64,000 nt of DNA from Linum tenue (GCA_946122785.1 CAMGYJ010000005.1:69204200-69268199); one strand, 5' to 3'. Shown: positions 21,490 through 32,883, counted from the first letter of the stretch. Notes: generated by a model from the sequence alone, not told the origin. Numbers and translations: made by a program.

Positions 21490-22058
21490 GCCAACCTTAA
21501 CCACAAGGTCTTCCACTATGCCCCTAGGATGAACTATAGATCGGCCAGCTAGTTGAATACTTATCCTAGTTGCACTGGGTTCACCTAGGCCTAGTTTCTT
21601 GAACAATTTATATGGTATCACATTAATACTAGCATCTAGATCCGCCAAGGACCTCTCCACATGCAATTTACCTACAGAGCACGGGATAGTAAAACTACCT
21701 GGGCCCTTTTGCTTCTGCGGAAGCTTGTTCAGCAGAATGGCCGAGCACTCCTCGCTCAGCCTCCGCTTCTTCGAGAGAAGCTCGACTCCCCCTTCTTGCC
21801 ACGGAACACCACCAAGCCGCGCAGCATGGTGATGACAGAGGTGCTCACCTCAAAGGTATTTGCTGGGACTTGAGGGGGCTGGATGACCACATCATTGTTC
21901 TGTGGGTCACCCATTTCTTCCTCCTCGGCGATCTGCAGTTGGGCTAAAGCCTCCTCCGCAGCTAGTCGCACCTTTAAAGCCCGCTTAAAATTCCTACAGG
22001 TCCGTTCAAGCTCTTGGTCTAATGGTAGTAAATCTCCCGGCTGGCTACGGGTCATGCA
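21490..22058 (-). pseudogene. Athila-type gag start fused to protease remnant
   Basis: The minus strand begins MTRSQPGDLLPLDQELERTC at 22,055 and runs to PANTFEVSTSVITML, the N-terminus of gag as in element D. It then jumps near 21,800 directly to the protease region: LSEECSAIL-like, GSFTIPCSVG, SLADLDASINVIPYKLFKKL. Most of gag is deleted. The protease active-site motif DLGAS reads DLDAS. The sequence stops at 21,489 against the chromovirus LTR, so reverse transcriptase and integrase are absent. Confidence 0.8.
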
Positions 22059-22171
22059 CTACCTGCACACATAATGCAAACACAACCCATGAAGGAACAA
22101 AGGTGGAAGAGAGAGAATGTAGTAAAGAAAAACCTAGAGTAACAAACTTTCACGTTTCCACAACACCCTAG

Positions 22172-22198
22172 AAGTCCCCGGCAACGGCGCCAAAAACT
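22172..22198 (-). other. Primer-binding site
   Basis: Minus-strand TGGCGCCGTTGCCGGGGA follows LTR2 with a short spacer. This is the best preserved Athila-type PBS in the window. Confidence 0.88.
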
Positions 22199-23597
22199 TG
22201 ACACGCTAAAATACAACACCAAACTACGACCAAGTGTAATTGCAGTCCGGAAATGCAGTAAGTGGCAAGCTCTATTTGTCAACCCGGGGTCTAGTTCTAC
22301 TGCCTACTCCGTGATTATTTATTATCTAGCAAACTAAGTCGAGTGATTGTGATTTTAACTAAAAGCAATAAGAAAGCAAGAAATTGTTCGGTTTTCTAAA
22401 GCAAGGGAGGAGTCACTCGGGAATGTGTCCCCCTAGCTCCTTAGTTAGGTCACAGTTGTAATTAGTTTTGTTTGCTTTACTATTGATTATACTGCGGAAG
22501 ATCCGACAATAGCTTGGAATCTCTTAAGCTGACCAAGCCCTCTCAGTCAAACTACCCGACAGACGACTAATCTTCACTGGGATAGAAAACTGAGGCTATG
22601 AACACAAAAATCCACTACAGGAACTGAATTCCAGTACAAAGCAGTAAATCGACTAACTCTCGTTTAATCAATTCACTACTACCGATTGAAGAAGCTCTAA
22701 CAACCTAATCAGATTCTATTTATCTCAGGTTGCAGCAGAAATCAATAAACGATGATCAGGTTTCAATTGACTCAATCAAAACACTTCAATAGATTATAAT
22801 CAAACAATATCACAATCCAAATGTCGTTACAACAATGATCCCTAACACATAGAACTAGGGTTCTTCATACCCAAGTGAGAGAGGGTTCTACTCCATAGAG
22901 AGAGAGAGGGAAACAGCAAACAAAGTAGTCATACTCATCAAGATGGGAAGAATCTGCTCTGGGATGATGATTTTCACTTCCAAGGATGATTTCTAAGCTC
23001 GATTGATGAAACCCAGCTCCAAAATCACTCCTAGGGGGTGTTCTTCGCACTTTCTCTCTCTAGGGCTCTGTTTTTGCTTCGGAAAGCCGATTCCCTCTCC
23101 TTAGGCTCGAAATTGGGTTAAAACCCAGAATTTCCCAACCACACGGCCATGCCACACGGCCGTGTGCCTTCCCAGTCTGCCAGTGTGAGTGCCAAAACGC
23201 AGCTTTCCATCTAATGAGCTTCATGCACGCTGCACGGCCAGAAATGCACGGCCGTGTGGAATCTCGTCCTGACTGTGTGAACTCCCTCGAATTTCCACAC
23301 AGCCTCAAGGGACCCAATACACGGCCAGTGTGGCTGGCCCGCATAATGGGATTCCATATGGCCACACCACACAGCCGTGTGGCTGCTAGGTCTGGCCTTG
23401 TGGATTCTTCAGCTTCTCGCCAGACGTCCAACTTTCGTCCAATCGAACCGAAACTCGCTCCCAAACCTCCAAACACATACTAGGACCTGAAATAACACAA
23501 ACGAGAACAACCTAGCGTGAAATCGGCCTAAGATACGAGAAATGAGGCTCAAACGGCATAAGAATGGTGGATAAAAACATGTGTATATATCAAGTCA
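22199..23597 (-). repeat. 5' LTR, Athila type (LTR2)
   Basis: On the minus strand it runs from TGACTTGATATATACACATG (23,597) to TTTTAGCGTGTCA (22,199), followed by PBS and gag. Palindromes cluster at 23,140-23,400, including a perfect CACACGGCCGTGTG at 23,153-23,166. The ORFs at 23,060-23,476 and 23,214-23,483 are LTR sequence conserved with LTR1, not genes. Confidence 0.9.
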
Positions 23598-23704
23598 TTA
23601 GCGGCCTTCCAAACTCGTGGTGACAAGGACGAGCACAACAAGCCACAGTGTGAGCATTGTCGCAAGTGTGGCCACACCCGGGAGATGTGTTTTAAACTGA
23701 TTAG
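23598..23704 (+). pseudogene. Ty1/copia gag, zinc-knuckle fragment
   Basis: One open frame reads AFQTRGDKDEHNKPQ then CEHCRKCGHTREMCFKLI. The CX2C...H...C pattern and following FKLI are the copia gag nucleocapsid motif. It continues in frame at 28,121 with SYPSEK once the intervening element is removed. Confidence 0.88.
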
Positions 23705-23721
23705 TATAGGTGTCAAAACAT

Positions 23722-23955
23722 GACCCGACCCGAGTAACCCACCCAACCAACCCGATCAGCAACCCGATTGGACTAAAAGTCAATGACCCGCAACCCGCCC
23801 GACTCGCAACCCGCTTAACCCACAACCCGCTTGACCCGAACCCGATTGACCCGCAACCCGCTTAACCTACAACTCACTTGACCCGCAACCCGCTTGACCC
23901 GTAACCCGACTAACCCGAACCCGATTAACCCAACCCGAACCCGCCCGATTGTCAT
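23722..23955 (+). repeat. Left terminal ACCCG repeat array
   Basis: About 20 degenerate copies of CAACCCGMTTGACCCG-like 10-11 bp units, C-rich on the plus strand. The right end has the same units on the same strand, so these are direct rather than inverted subterminal repeats. Confidence 0.85.
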
Positions 23956-24261
23956 GAGTAATACTACATAATATATTTTTATGCATAAATATTATATGTA
24001 GATAATATATATATAAAGTTTACGTGACTTGCCCTATTATTTTTTCATCTTTCTCACCAAGAATAAAGGTTTACTTTGTGTTGACAGGAGGTTAGGGTAT
24101 TAGGGATTCGTTTCACTTTTCTGGTCTCTCTGCCTTTTAGTTTAACCAAGTAAATAACAAGTTCGAATTGTATCAAATTAATTACGTGGACTAGTTGGCT
24201 TCTGTTATTGTCTTTCCAATTCAAGGTACACGGTTCAAAGCCTAGCAAAGGCATATTTTTT

Positions 24262-26935
24262 TAACATTTTGTTAACTGATATACATAAAATTCACTTAAT
24301 GTATAGGATATACAGTAGTGGACTCGTGGTTTAGAGTTTGGAGCATTAGGACGTATGTTCTTCTCAATAACTGGATACAAAATTGACTTAACTAACATTC
24401 TTCACATAACATACGTTATACTTTATACCAACAATTTCATAACACTTTGTTAACTGATATACATAAAATTCACTTAATGTATAGGGTATACAGTAGTGGA
24501 CTCGTGGTTTAGAGTTTGGAGCATTAGGACGTATGTTCTTCTCAATAACTGGATACAAAATCTACTTAACTAACATTTTTCACATAACATACGTTATAGT
24601 TTATACTTTATACCAACAATTTCATAACACTTTGTTAACTGATATACATAAAATTCACTTAATGTATAGGGTATACAGTAGTGGACTCGTGGTTTAGAGT
24701 TTGGAGCATTAGGACGTATGTTCTTCTCAATAACTTAATACAAAATTGACTTAACTAACATTCTTCATATAACATACGTTATGTTTATACTTTATACCAA
24801 CAATTTCATAACACATAACTATAGTTCATGGTTTAAGGTTAGCGTATATGGTATACGGTAGAGTACTCGTGGTTTAGAGTTTGGAGTCATAGGGCGTATG
24901 TTCTTCTCAATAACCAAATATAAAATTGACTCAACTTACATTCTTCACATAACATATGTTATAGCTTATACCAACAATTTCATAACATATAACTATAGTA
25001 TAGGGTATAGGGTCATGGTTTAGAGTTCAGTGTTTGCCTGTTTGGGTTATGGACTTATGGTTAAGGGTTGAGGTTAGTTTTATGGTTAATTACTTAATGT
25101 TGTGATTTAGGATAATGTATGGTTGATGGTTAAGGTTAGTTTTTAACATTTTGTTAACTGATATGCATAAAATTCACTTAATGTATAGGGTATACAGTAG
25201 TGGACTCGTGGTTTAGAGTTTGGAGCATTAGGACGTATCTTCTTCTCAATAACTGAATACAAAATTGACTTAACATACATTCTTCACATAACATATGTTA
25301 TAGTTTATACTTTATACGAACAATTTCATAACATTTTGTTAACTGATATACATAAAGTCACTTAATGTATAGGGTATACAGTAGTGGACTCATGGTTTAG
25401 AGTTTGGAGCATTAGGACGTATGTTCTTCTCAATAACTGGATACAAAATTGACTTAACTAACATTCTTCACATAACATGCGTTATACTTTATACCAACAA
25501 TTTCATAACACTTTGTTAACTGATATACATAAAATTCACTTAATGTATAGGGTATACAGTAGTGGACTCGTGGTTTAGAGTTTGGAGCATTAGGACGTAT
25601 GTTCTTCTCAATAACCGGATACAAAATCTACTTAACTAACATTTTTCACATAACATACGTTATAGTTTATACTTTATACCAACAATTTCATAACACTTTG
25701 TTAACTGATATACATAAAATTCACTTAATGTATAGGGTATACAGTAGTGGACTCGTGGTTTAGAGTTTGGAGCATTAGGACGTATGTTCTTCTCAATAAC
25801 TTAATACAAAATTGACTTAACTAACATTCTTCATATAACATACGTTATGTTTATACTTTATACCAACAATTTCATAACACATAACTATAGTTCATGGTTT
25901 AAGGTTAGCGTATATGGTATACGGTAGTGCACTCGTGGTTTAGAGTTTGGAGTCATAGGGCGTATGTTCTTCTCAATAACCAAATATAAAATTGACTCAA
26001 CTTACATTCTTCACATAACATACGTTATAGCTTATACCAACAATTTCATAACATATAACTATAGTATAGGGTATAGGGTCATGGTTTAGAGTTCAGTGTT
26101 TGCCTGTTTGGGTTATGGACTTATGGTTAAGGGTTGAGGTTAGTTTTATGGTTAATTACTTAATGTTGTGATTTAGGATAATGTATGGTTGATGGTTAAG
26201 GTTAGTTTTTAACATTTTGTTAACTGATATGCATAAAATTCACTTAATGTATAGGGTATACAGTAGTGGACTCGTGGTTTAGAGTTTGGAGCATTAGGAC
26301 GTATCTTCTTCTCAATAACTGAATACAAAATTGACTTAACATACATTCTTCACATAACATATGTTATAGTTTATACTTTATACGAACAATTTCATAACAT
26401 TTTGTTAACTGATATACATAAAGTCACTTAATGTATAGGGTATACAGTAGTGGACTCGTGGTTTAGAGTTTGGAGCATTAGGACGTATGTTCTTCTCAAT
26501 AACTTAATACAAAATTGACTTAAATAACATTCTTCACATAACATACGTTATAGTTTATACTTTATACCAACAATTTCATAACACATAACTATAGTTCGTG
26601 GTTTAAGGTTAGCGTATATGGTATACGTTAGTGCACTGGTGGTTTAGAGTTTGGAGTCATAGGACGTATGTTCTTCTCAATAACCGAATATAAAATTGAC
26701 TCAACTTACATTCTTCACATAACATACGTTATAGCTTATACCAAAAATTTCATAACATATAACTATTGTATAGGGTATATGGTCATGGTTTAGAGTTCAG
26801 TGTTTGCCTATTTGGGTTATGGACTTATGGTTAAGGGTTGAGGTTAGTTTTATGGTTAATTACTTAATGTTCTGATTTAGGATAATGTATGGTTGATGGT
26901 TAAGGTTAGTTTTAGGTTTCAGATTTAAAATGGTG
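24262..26935. repeat. ~180-bp tandem satellite in 1,066-bp higher-order units
   Basis: Starts of GTTAACTGATATACATAAA fall at 24,271, 24,449, 24,634, 25,153, 25,338, 25,515, 25,700, 26,219 and 26,404. The spacing 178, 185, 519, 185 repeats, giving a higher-order period of 1,066-1,067 bp. Copy one (24,271-25,337) and copy two (25,338-26,403) differ at few positions. A third copy is shortened by about two monomers. Monomers share AGTGGACTCGTGGTTTAGAG and CGTATGTTCTTCTCAATAAC. No ORF. Confidence 0.92.
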
Positions 26936-26940
26936 CTATA

Positions 26941-26959
26941 GGGTTAGGGTTTAGGGTTT
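26941..26959 (+). repeat. Short telomere-like motif
   Basis: GGGTTAGGGTTTAGGGTTT contains just over two plant telomere units (TTTAGGG) at the right edge of the satellite. Too short to be a telomere; it could be satellite-derived drift. Confidence 0.6.
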
Positions 26960-27875
26960 CTTCATGTTTATGCTTTATGGTAGATATTTTGGTTTGTATA
27001 GTTTATTAATTAATTTGATTTTAACAATTAATTTAACTTGTGAATGTACATCTTAAATATATCATATTAAATGACATTCCGACCAACGAATCGAACAACA
27101 AACTAGTTAATCGGTATAAAATTTACCATCTATAATTATAAATATCAAAGCAAGGAAGAATTAGATGTTGAGGGAAATTTTTTAAATGCAAAATTCAATC
27201 ACGGTATAACCCCGTGAATTATAAAATAATAATTTATTAAAAGAGAGGGTACCCCTTCAGCCTACATGACAAAAAAATTCCTAAAATATAGGAGGGAAAC
27301 TTTGCCCCACTTTTCCATTGGAGGAGGGAAACTTTCTTCTACCAAAAAATAAGAGAGAAACTTACCCCTTTCCAAATTTTAGATTCCCTCGAAAAATGAA
27401 AACAAAAAATCCCGCCTTTGCCTTTCTTTTCCCTCTACAATTTCCCACCTACTTTCATCGGTTTGCTATTTTGACGATGAAACCCCACTTCATTCTCTAG
27501 CTTCCCTCTTTTCTTTTTCTCCTTGTCCTCCTGAGAGCCACGCTGCTGGTGACAAGAACTTGTGTTCTTTACTGTCTTTCATTCTATTATATTTGCTTAA
27601 ATGTTATGTAATGGTCTCAAGTCTCAACTATCAAGACTCAAGAGATTGTTTCATAGGTTTATGATCAAATAAGTTGTCAGCTTTTTAATTTCTTATATTG
27701 GTTTTATAACCTTAATGAATCCTCTGCAACATCAAACTTATCTATGATATATATTCGAGCAAAATCTAGTCACTCATTTGTTTAATAATGTACCTTCATG
27801 TTTTTTTCATTGCAATATGGTGATCGGTGAGTTTGTTTTAAATTAGTGTAATAACTAATTATAAAAAAAAGCTCG
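26960..27875. other. AT-rich interior of the TIR element
   Basis: No gene. Bases 27,285-27,560 are pyrimidine-rich with near-duplicate GGAGGGAAACTTT units and a stretch resembling a plant promoter and 5' UTR, possibly a captured host fragment. The 60-codon ORF at 27,318 has no recognisable domain. Confidence 0.4.
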
Positions 27876-27879
27876 TTGG

Positions 27880-28110
27880 TTTGGACCGAACAACCCGCAA
27901 CCCGACCTGTTGTAACCTGCAATCCGATCAACCCGAACCCGATTGATCCGAAACCTGATCAACCTGTAATCCGACTGATCCGCAACCCGATCAACTCGAA
28001 CCCGATTTGCCCGCAACCTGATCAACCCACAACCCGATCAACCCGCAACCCGATCAACCCGAACCCGCTTGACCCGCGATCCAACTAAACCCGGCCCGAA
28101 CCCGCTCGAT
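27880..28110 (+). repeat. Right terminal ACCCG repeat array
   Basis: About 20 units of CAACCCGATCAACCCG type, same strand as the left array. The ORF at 27,876-28,088 is only this repeat translated (NPINPNPIDP-like). Confidence 0.85.
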
Positions 28111-28120
28111 TGACGCCTAT

Positions 28121-28556
28121 ACTGATTAGTTATCCATCTGAGAAAGGCAAGGGCCGGAAAGGGAAGCAGCCAAACGAGCCTTCCCTTCGTTCTACTCCTG
28201 CCAGCGCCTCACAGATCAGCAAAAACGAGAGTCCCATTCCGGGGCTGACTGGCGCGCAGTTTGCCTACTTTAAACAATTCTTGGGTGATTCGACACCAGC
28301 CTCTCCTCCCACTGATCCGACAGCTCATATGGTCGGTAATGTCACTCAACCTTGTGAATGGCTTATTGATTCCGGTTGTAACGAGCACATTGTTTGTGAT
28401 GCTACTAGGTTAGATAGTATTGATCATTTAGGTGTTTATTCATCCGTCCATATACCGAATGGGAAAAGTATTCCGACGGAGGGTATTGGAACTGTGGCCT
28501 TGAATGATCATATCACTTTGCCTCACGTCCTCCTTGTACCTACATTCAAATGAAAC
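28121..28556 (+). pseudogene. Ty1/copia gag end and protease
   Basis: Continues gag from 23,704 in frame. The protease has WLIDSGCNEHIVCD with the catalytic DSG, then SVHIPNGKSIPTEGIGTV and LPHVLLVPTFK. Copia protease normally runs on into NLLSVS; here a TGA at 28,551-28,553 stops it, with NLLSV-like sequence just after. Confidence 0.88.
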
Positions 28557-29994
28557 CTTTTGTCCGTGAGTAGACTTACACAGGATCATGTTAACGCTTT
28601 GACCTTCATCGGTAATATGTGTGTGCTTCATTACTCACGTTCCAAGACTGTGATTGGACTGGGGAGTCTTCGTGATTTCTTGTATTACTTCGAGAAGGAG
28701 AATCCAGCCATTTTGGGGTCTCGACGGTTGCCTAAGGTCTTTGCGGCGACGGGTACACGAGAGCACTTACTTTGGCATCAACGGCTGGGGCATCCCTCTC
28801 TCGAAAAGCTTACTGTTTTGCGAGATGTTTTGGGTTTCAAACTTGTTTGTTCTTCCCAGACTCATTGTGATTCTTGTTGGCGAGCTAAACAGACTCGTAC
28901 AATTTTTCCTTCTAGTTCCATTACGACACAGGGGTGTTTTGACTTGATACATCTGGATATTTGGGGAGGTTATAAGACTCCATCACTCGATGGTTCTTGA
29001 TTTTTCTTAACACTGGTTGATGACTATACAGGAAACTTGGGTTCATTTGTTCAAGCACAAGTCAGATGTTGAGCGGTATCTTCTTATGTTTTGTCAGATG
29101 GTCGTCACTCAATTTCAGCGTCAGGTTCGTCGCATTCAGGCCGACAATGGTTTTGAGTTTCAGACAAACTCTCTTTGCCAGTATTATGCGGACCATGGTA
29201 TAGTTTTTCAGACTTCCTGTGTTAACACGCCGCAGCAGAACGGGGTAGTAGAGCGGAAGCATCGCCATCTTTTGGACACCGCCAGAGCTCTTCATTTTCA
29301 TGCTGGCTTGCCGGTCCGTATTTTGGGTGAATGCGTCCTGACTGCCACGTATTTAATCAACCGCCTTCCCACGCCAGTGTTGCGCAACAAGACCCCTTTT
29401 GAGCTTCTTCTTGGCCAGCTACCCACTTATGCTCATCTCCGCTCCTTTGGCTTCCTAGTTTATGCCAAGGACACTCGGGCTTCGTTAGGTAAATTTGACG
29501 AACGCGGCATACTTGGGGTCTTTGTCGGCTATCCACATTCCCAGAAAGGGTGTCGCATTTATGACCTTGCCACTCGAAGGGTTTATACCTCTCACGACGT
29601 TCACTTCGTCGAGTCGCAGTTCCCATTCCGCAAGCTTGCTTCGTCTCTACCTGGTTCCGGCTTACCTACTTCTGCGCCGACCTTGCTCTCTTCACTCGAC
29701 GAGGGCATAGATCAGCTCGACCCTTTGGTTGCACAGCGGGTGCCTGCTGCGGAGGATCTACATGTGGACTTTGACGTGGCTGACATTCATGCATCTCCTT
29801 TGCATGACTTGTCGCCATCTACGTCCTCTCCCCACGCCTCTTCTCCGTCAGATGCTTCTCCTTTGGCCACTAAGGTTCTTCCCGACAACCAGGAGCCATC
29901 CACGATTAAGACGACTCCTCTGCTGTTTCCACTCCTGCCCCTCCGGTTCTTCAGCGCAGCGATCAGGACCGTCGCCCGACGTGTTAGCATGTAA
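28557..29994 (+). pseudogene. Ty1/copia GAG-pre-integrase and integrase
   Basis: GAG-pre-integrase LLWHQRLGHPSLEKL with zinc-binding HRLGH and CDSCWRAKQTR. Integrase core: LIHLDIWGGYKTPS (first Asp), VRRIQADNGFEFQTN (second Asp), TPQQNGVVERKHRHLLDTAR (Glu), then YLINRLPTPVL and GILGVFVGYPHSQKGCRIYD. A TGA at 28,999 and a frame change near 29,030 break it between the first and second Asp. The C-terminal linker is Ser/Pro-rich. RT and RNase H are missing because the frame runs into LTR-like DNA at about 29,982. Confidence 0.9.
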
Positions 29995-30254
29995 TTGTCA
30001 ATTTGTCATTGGTGTTTTATTTGGGTAGTTATTTTTTATTTTGCAGCTTAAACCTAATTACCCTACTTTGCTTAGAAGGGTATTAGTAGCTTGTGTGCGG
30101 CTGCCTCTGTAACTCAAGAGAGACAGATCTCTATTATGTTCTCTAGTAGTGAAACCCTACTCGAGCTCTGCTCACCGTGGACTAGTCTCGTCTCTTGACG
30201 AGGAAACCACGTAAATAATCGTCTCATTCCCTTTCCGCACTCATCAAATCTTAC
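29982..30254 (+). repeat. Copia-type LTR-like sequence
   Basis: Starts TGTTAGCATG where the integrase ORF ends and finishes near TCTTACA. It contains a hairpin CGTGG...CCACG at 30,176-30,211 with inner stem CTCGTC/GACGAG, as in other copia LTRs here. No convincing 5-bp duplication is seen, so its edges are provisional. Confidence 0.5.
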
Positions 30255-30402
30255 ACCCTTCTTCTCGTAACTCCGCCACGAGCTCATTGAAAATCCCCCC
30301 GCGAGCAGCCCCGATGAACCGTAGTATGACTCTCCCCCTCTGCCTCTGGTCAGTATGTATTCCTCAGATGCTGGCAGGGCACGTCTAGTTCCATGTTTGT
30401 GC

Positions 30403-30403
<1 letters not shown>

Positions 30404-30437
<34 letters not shown>
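30404..30437. repeat. (AT)n microsatellite
   Basis: Uninterrupted AT dinucleotides broken once by GT. Confidence 0.9.
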
Positions 30438-30890
30438 CTCCCACCTAGGGTTGCTTACCTTGGTTTATTGGTAACTAATACTTGTAATAGGTTGGAAGCT
30501 GAGCCAATTCTCCTTTGGATGCTCCGCTTGCATGCTCGCCAAAATGTCCCAACTCCTTTTAAAGAAAATAAATATGTGTGGTCACTTAATTTGGGGGCCT
30601 AATGTCGTCTGATTACTTCCTCGTCATAGAGAAAGGTAAAATTTGTTTGACACGGTTGTGACCCGTTTCAATTGTGATTTGGTTGGGCCATAGTATCCCA
30701 GCTTGATCCAACCGTATATTTTATGCGGTTGATTCTAATACCAATTTTTTTTTGGGGGGGGAGGGGGTACATTTCCTACTAGTTAAAAATAATTTTGTCC
30801 AAAAAAATGGAATGAAGCTGCTTTGGATGGGATGTAACAGATCACGACAAGTTATTAGAAAAAGTGGACTATTTATTACTCTAGTCATGT
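30438..30890. other. Unassigned intergenic DNA
   Basis: No gene or repeat I recognise. A G-run (TTTTTTTTTGGGGGGGGAG) is at about 30,745-30,763. Confidence 0.4.
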
Positions 30891-30939
30891 ATTGTGTTTG
30901 TTTACTTCTTGAGTTTTTTATCCAGATGTAATACCTATA

Positions 30940-31985
30940 GCAGCCTAGGAGACTATGACCTGATCAACCACGAAATCAAAAAAAGCTTGCGACATCTCGC
31001 AAGGGAGAGAGAACTAAGAGAGGCTCCAGATGGGTTATCCATTCACAACCTACTAGGTAAAGAAGAAGAAGAGGGAGCATAAGAAGAAGTTGAAGTTGAA
31101 GTTGAGATTGAGATTGAAGTTTAAACTATGGCGGATGAGAACCAAGTTCACAATCATGTGAACAACCAAAGAAACAATGATAAGGAAATGACGATGGTTT
31201 ATTCCAAGAATACCGAATGCTTATAGACTCCTTTTGTCAAAGAGACATGCTTAACAAGAAACCTTCTCGAAGACTCGAATCTTTGATGAGAGGGCATCAT
31301 GTAGTTTTGATTGGGGTATCACATGAAGAGGTCGAAATTCAAAGGAGAAGGGCACACATGTGGTGGAATACTAGAATTCACTGAAAGCAAATGTTGATGA
31401 CTTGATCCAGACCATCAAGGAACCTAAATCTCCAGTGTATCTTTGTGAGTGGTGCCAAAGTCTAAGTCATGCTATGAATGAATGGCAAGTGATGTTGGAG
31501 GGAAATGCATCCCAAGAACAAATTGACTTCATCGCCACAACTAGGGGAGGTAATAATCCCTATAGGAACACCTAGAATTCGAAGACGAGATAACACCCCA
31601 GCTTCTCTGGGGCATCATCTTCCAACCAAAGACTCTCGGTTTCCAAGCACAAACGTGAGGATATAAACAAAAAGTAAGGCCTCCTTACCAACCCCAAAAA
31701 TTTCAAACTCAAGCTCTTCAACAAGAAGGCGGGCAAGGTTTTCAGCAACTATAACTACAGCAATGGGACAAGTTTGAAAAACTTGTTAACACCTTTGTGA
31801 CTACCAGCACGAAGAAGTTTGATACCATTGAGAAGTTTTTGAAAGTATCAACAACAAAGTTTGCATCTCTTGAGACGGGGTTGAGAAGCAACCAAACATG
31901 TCTTCAAAATTTGGAAACACAAATTGGGAACTTTGTCGGCTCAGACTGGGCAGGAGTGAATGCCATTTTCCTCCGAAGCGGCAAA
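30940..31985 (+). pseudogene. Athila-type gag relic
   Basis: Upstream frame: YDLINHEIKKSLRHLARERE. Then MADENQVHNHVNNQRNN at 31,129. After many stops comes KFDTIEKFLKVSTTKFASLE and LRSNQTCLQNLETQIGN, the heptad-like region before VNAIFLRSGKALQ at 31,958-31,995. That order matches Athila gag ending at the protease junction. The frame is heavily mutated. The CACTA end interrupts it at 31,986. Confidence 0.75.
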
Positions 31986-32640
31986 GCACTACAAAAAGAC
32001 AAGCAGTTTCTGACAAAAACTTTCTGACGACACTGAATTGGCGTCATAAAAAGTCACTATTGCCGACAAACAACGTATGCCATTAGTAATATTTACCTTT
32101 TTACTTACCATATTAGATTTCGTCGGTAATTAGTAAATCTTCCCTCATTAAGAGGGATATTTTAGTGCTTCAATTCCGAACAATCATTATTTATGACGCT
32201 ATACTTTTTCCGTCGGTAATATTTACTATTTCTGACGAATATAAAATTCATCATTGGAAGAAATCATAATTACTGACGGGGATCACCTGCCCGTCAAAAA
32301 TATTATGACGACAACCTATTGTCATCGGTAACAGTTTGTCAAGAAAAATCTATATTATAGACGAGGCATTAATGTGTCAGGAATATTTAATATTACCAAG
32401 GACATTTATATAGTCATCAGCTATACATATTGAAATTTTTTATAATTATTAAGTAATACATTCATTCTGGACAAAAAAAAAAGGAAAATGTTTTTGTACG
32501 AAGATGAATCGAAAAATGACCAAGGGGTCTATAGGGTGAAGGAACGAGAACAATGGGTTTTCCTATGGAACAACATTTAACCGTAACTCTGTTAAAAATG
32601 ATTTTCCTACGCAAACAATACAAGAAATTCAATTAGTCTA
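31986..32640 (+). mobile_element. CACTA transposon end fragment
   Basis: CACTACAAAAAG at 31,986 fits a CACTA TIR. The following 400 bp carry CGTCGGTAAT, TGACGAC and CCGTCAAAAAT units on both strands, typical subterminal repeats. The matching opposite end (CTTTTTGTAGTG) is not found; the right limit is uncertain. Confidence 0.65.
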
Positions 32641-32696
32641 TGTGGTTAGTGTGCATCCTAGTTCTAAGAGGTAATAGGTTAAAACCACACCGAAAG

Positions 32697-32883
32697 TATG
32701 CCAATTAAGGAGATACTCATGAAGAAGAGGAAACTCACCAATGTCGACATGGTGGAGATTGGCGGGGAATGCTCCATCAACCTTCAAACAAGCTTTCCTC
32801 ATAAACAAGATTCAGGTAGTTTCACTATACTTTGCCAAATAGCATCATACTTAATCCCAATCATAGGCAAGTATAACCTATAA
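32697..32883 (+). pseudogene. Athila-type protease upstream fragment
   Basis: Reads PIKEILMKKRKLTNVDMVEI then GECSINLQTSFPHKQDSGSF. This is the segment before the protease active site, also seen at 57,788-58,021. It is probably the continuation of the gag relic after the CACTA insert. Confidence 0.75.

Larger units (their letters stand above)
23705..28120. mobile_element. Mutator-like TIR element carrying satellite array
   Basis: Termini ATAGGTGTCAA (left) and, inverted, ATAGGCGTCAA (right) are 11-bp inverted repeats with one mismatch. The flanks repeat ACTGATTAGT exactly at 23,696-23,705 and 28,121-28,130. A 9-10 bp duplication fits Mutator-like elements, and the copia frame is restored by removing the insert. 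No transposase is seen, so it is non-autonomous. Both ends carry arrays of ~10-bp ACCCG units in the same orientation. The centre is a satellite-like array. Another superfamily with 9-10 bp duplications remains possible. Confidence 0.8.

Noticed and set aside
24262..26935. CRISPR array or centromere core
   Set aside because: Repeats are long and contiguous without spacers in a plant genome; the array is only 2.7 kb and lies inside a TIR element.
26941..26959. True telomere
   Set aside because: Just over two repeat units, flanked on both sides by element DNA.
27876..28088. Proline/asparagine repeat protein
   Set aside because: A translation of the ACCCG array; no start context, and the strand-matched left array is frame-broken.
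23705..28120. Helitron insertion
   Set aside because: Helitrons make no target duplication and have no TIRs; here a 10-bp duplication and 11-bp TIRs are present.
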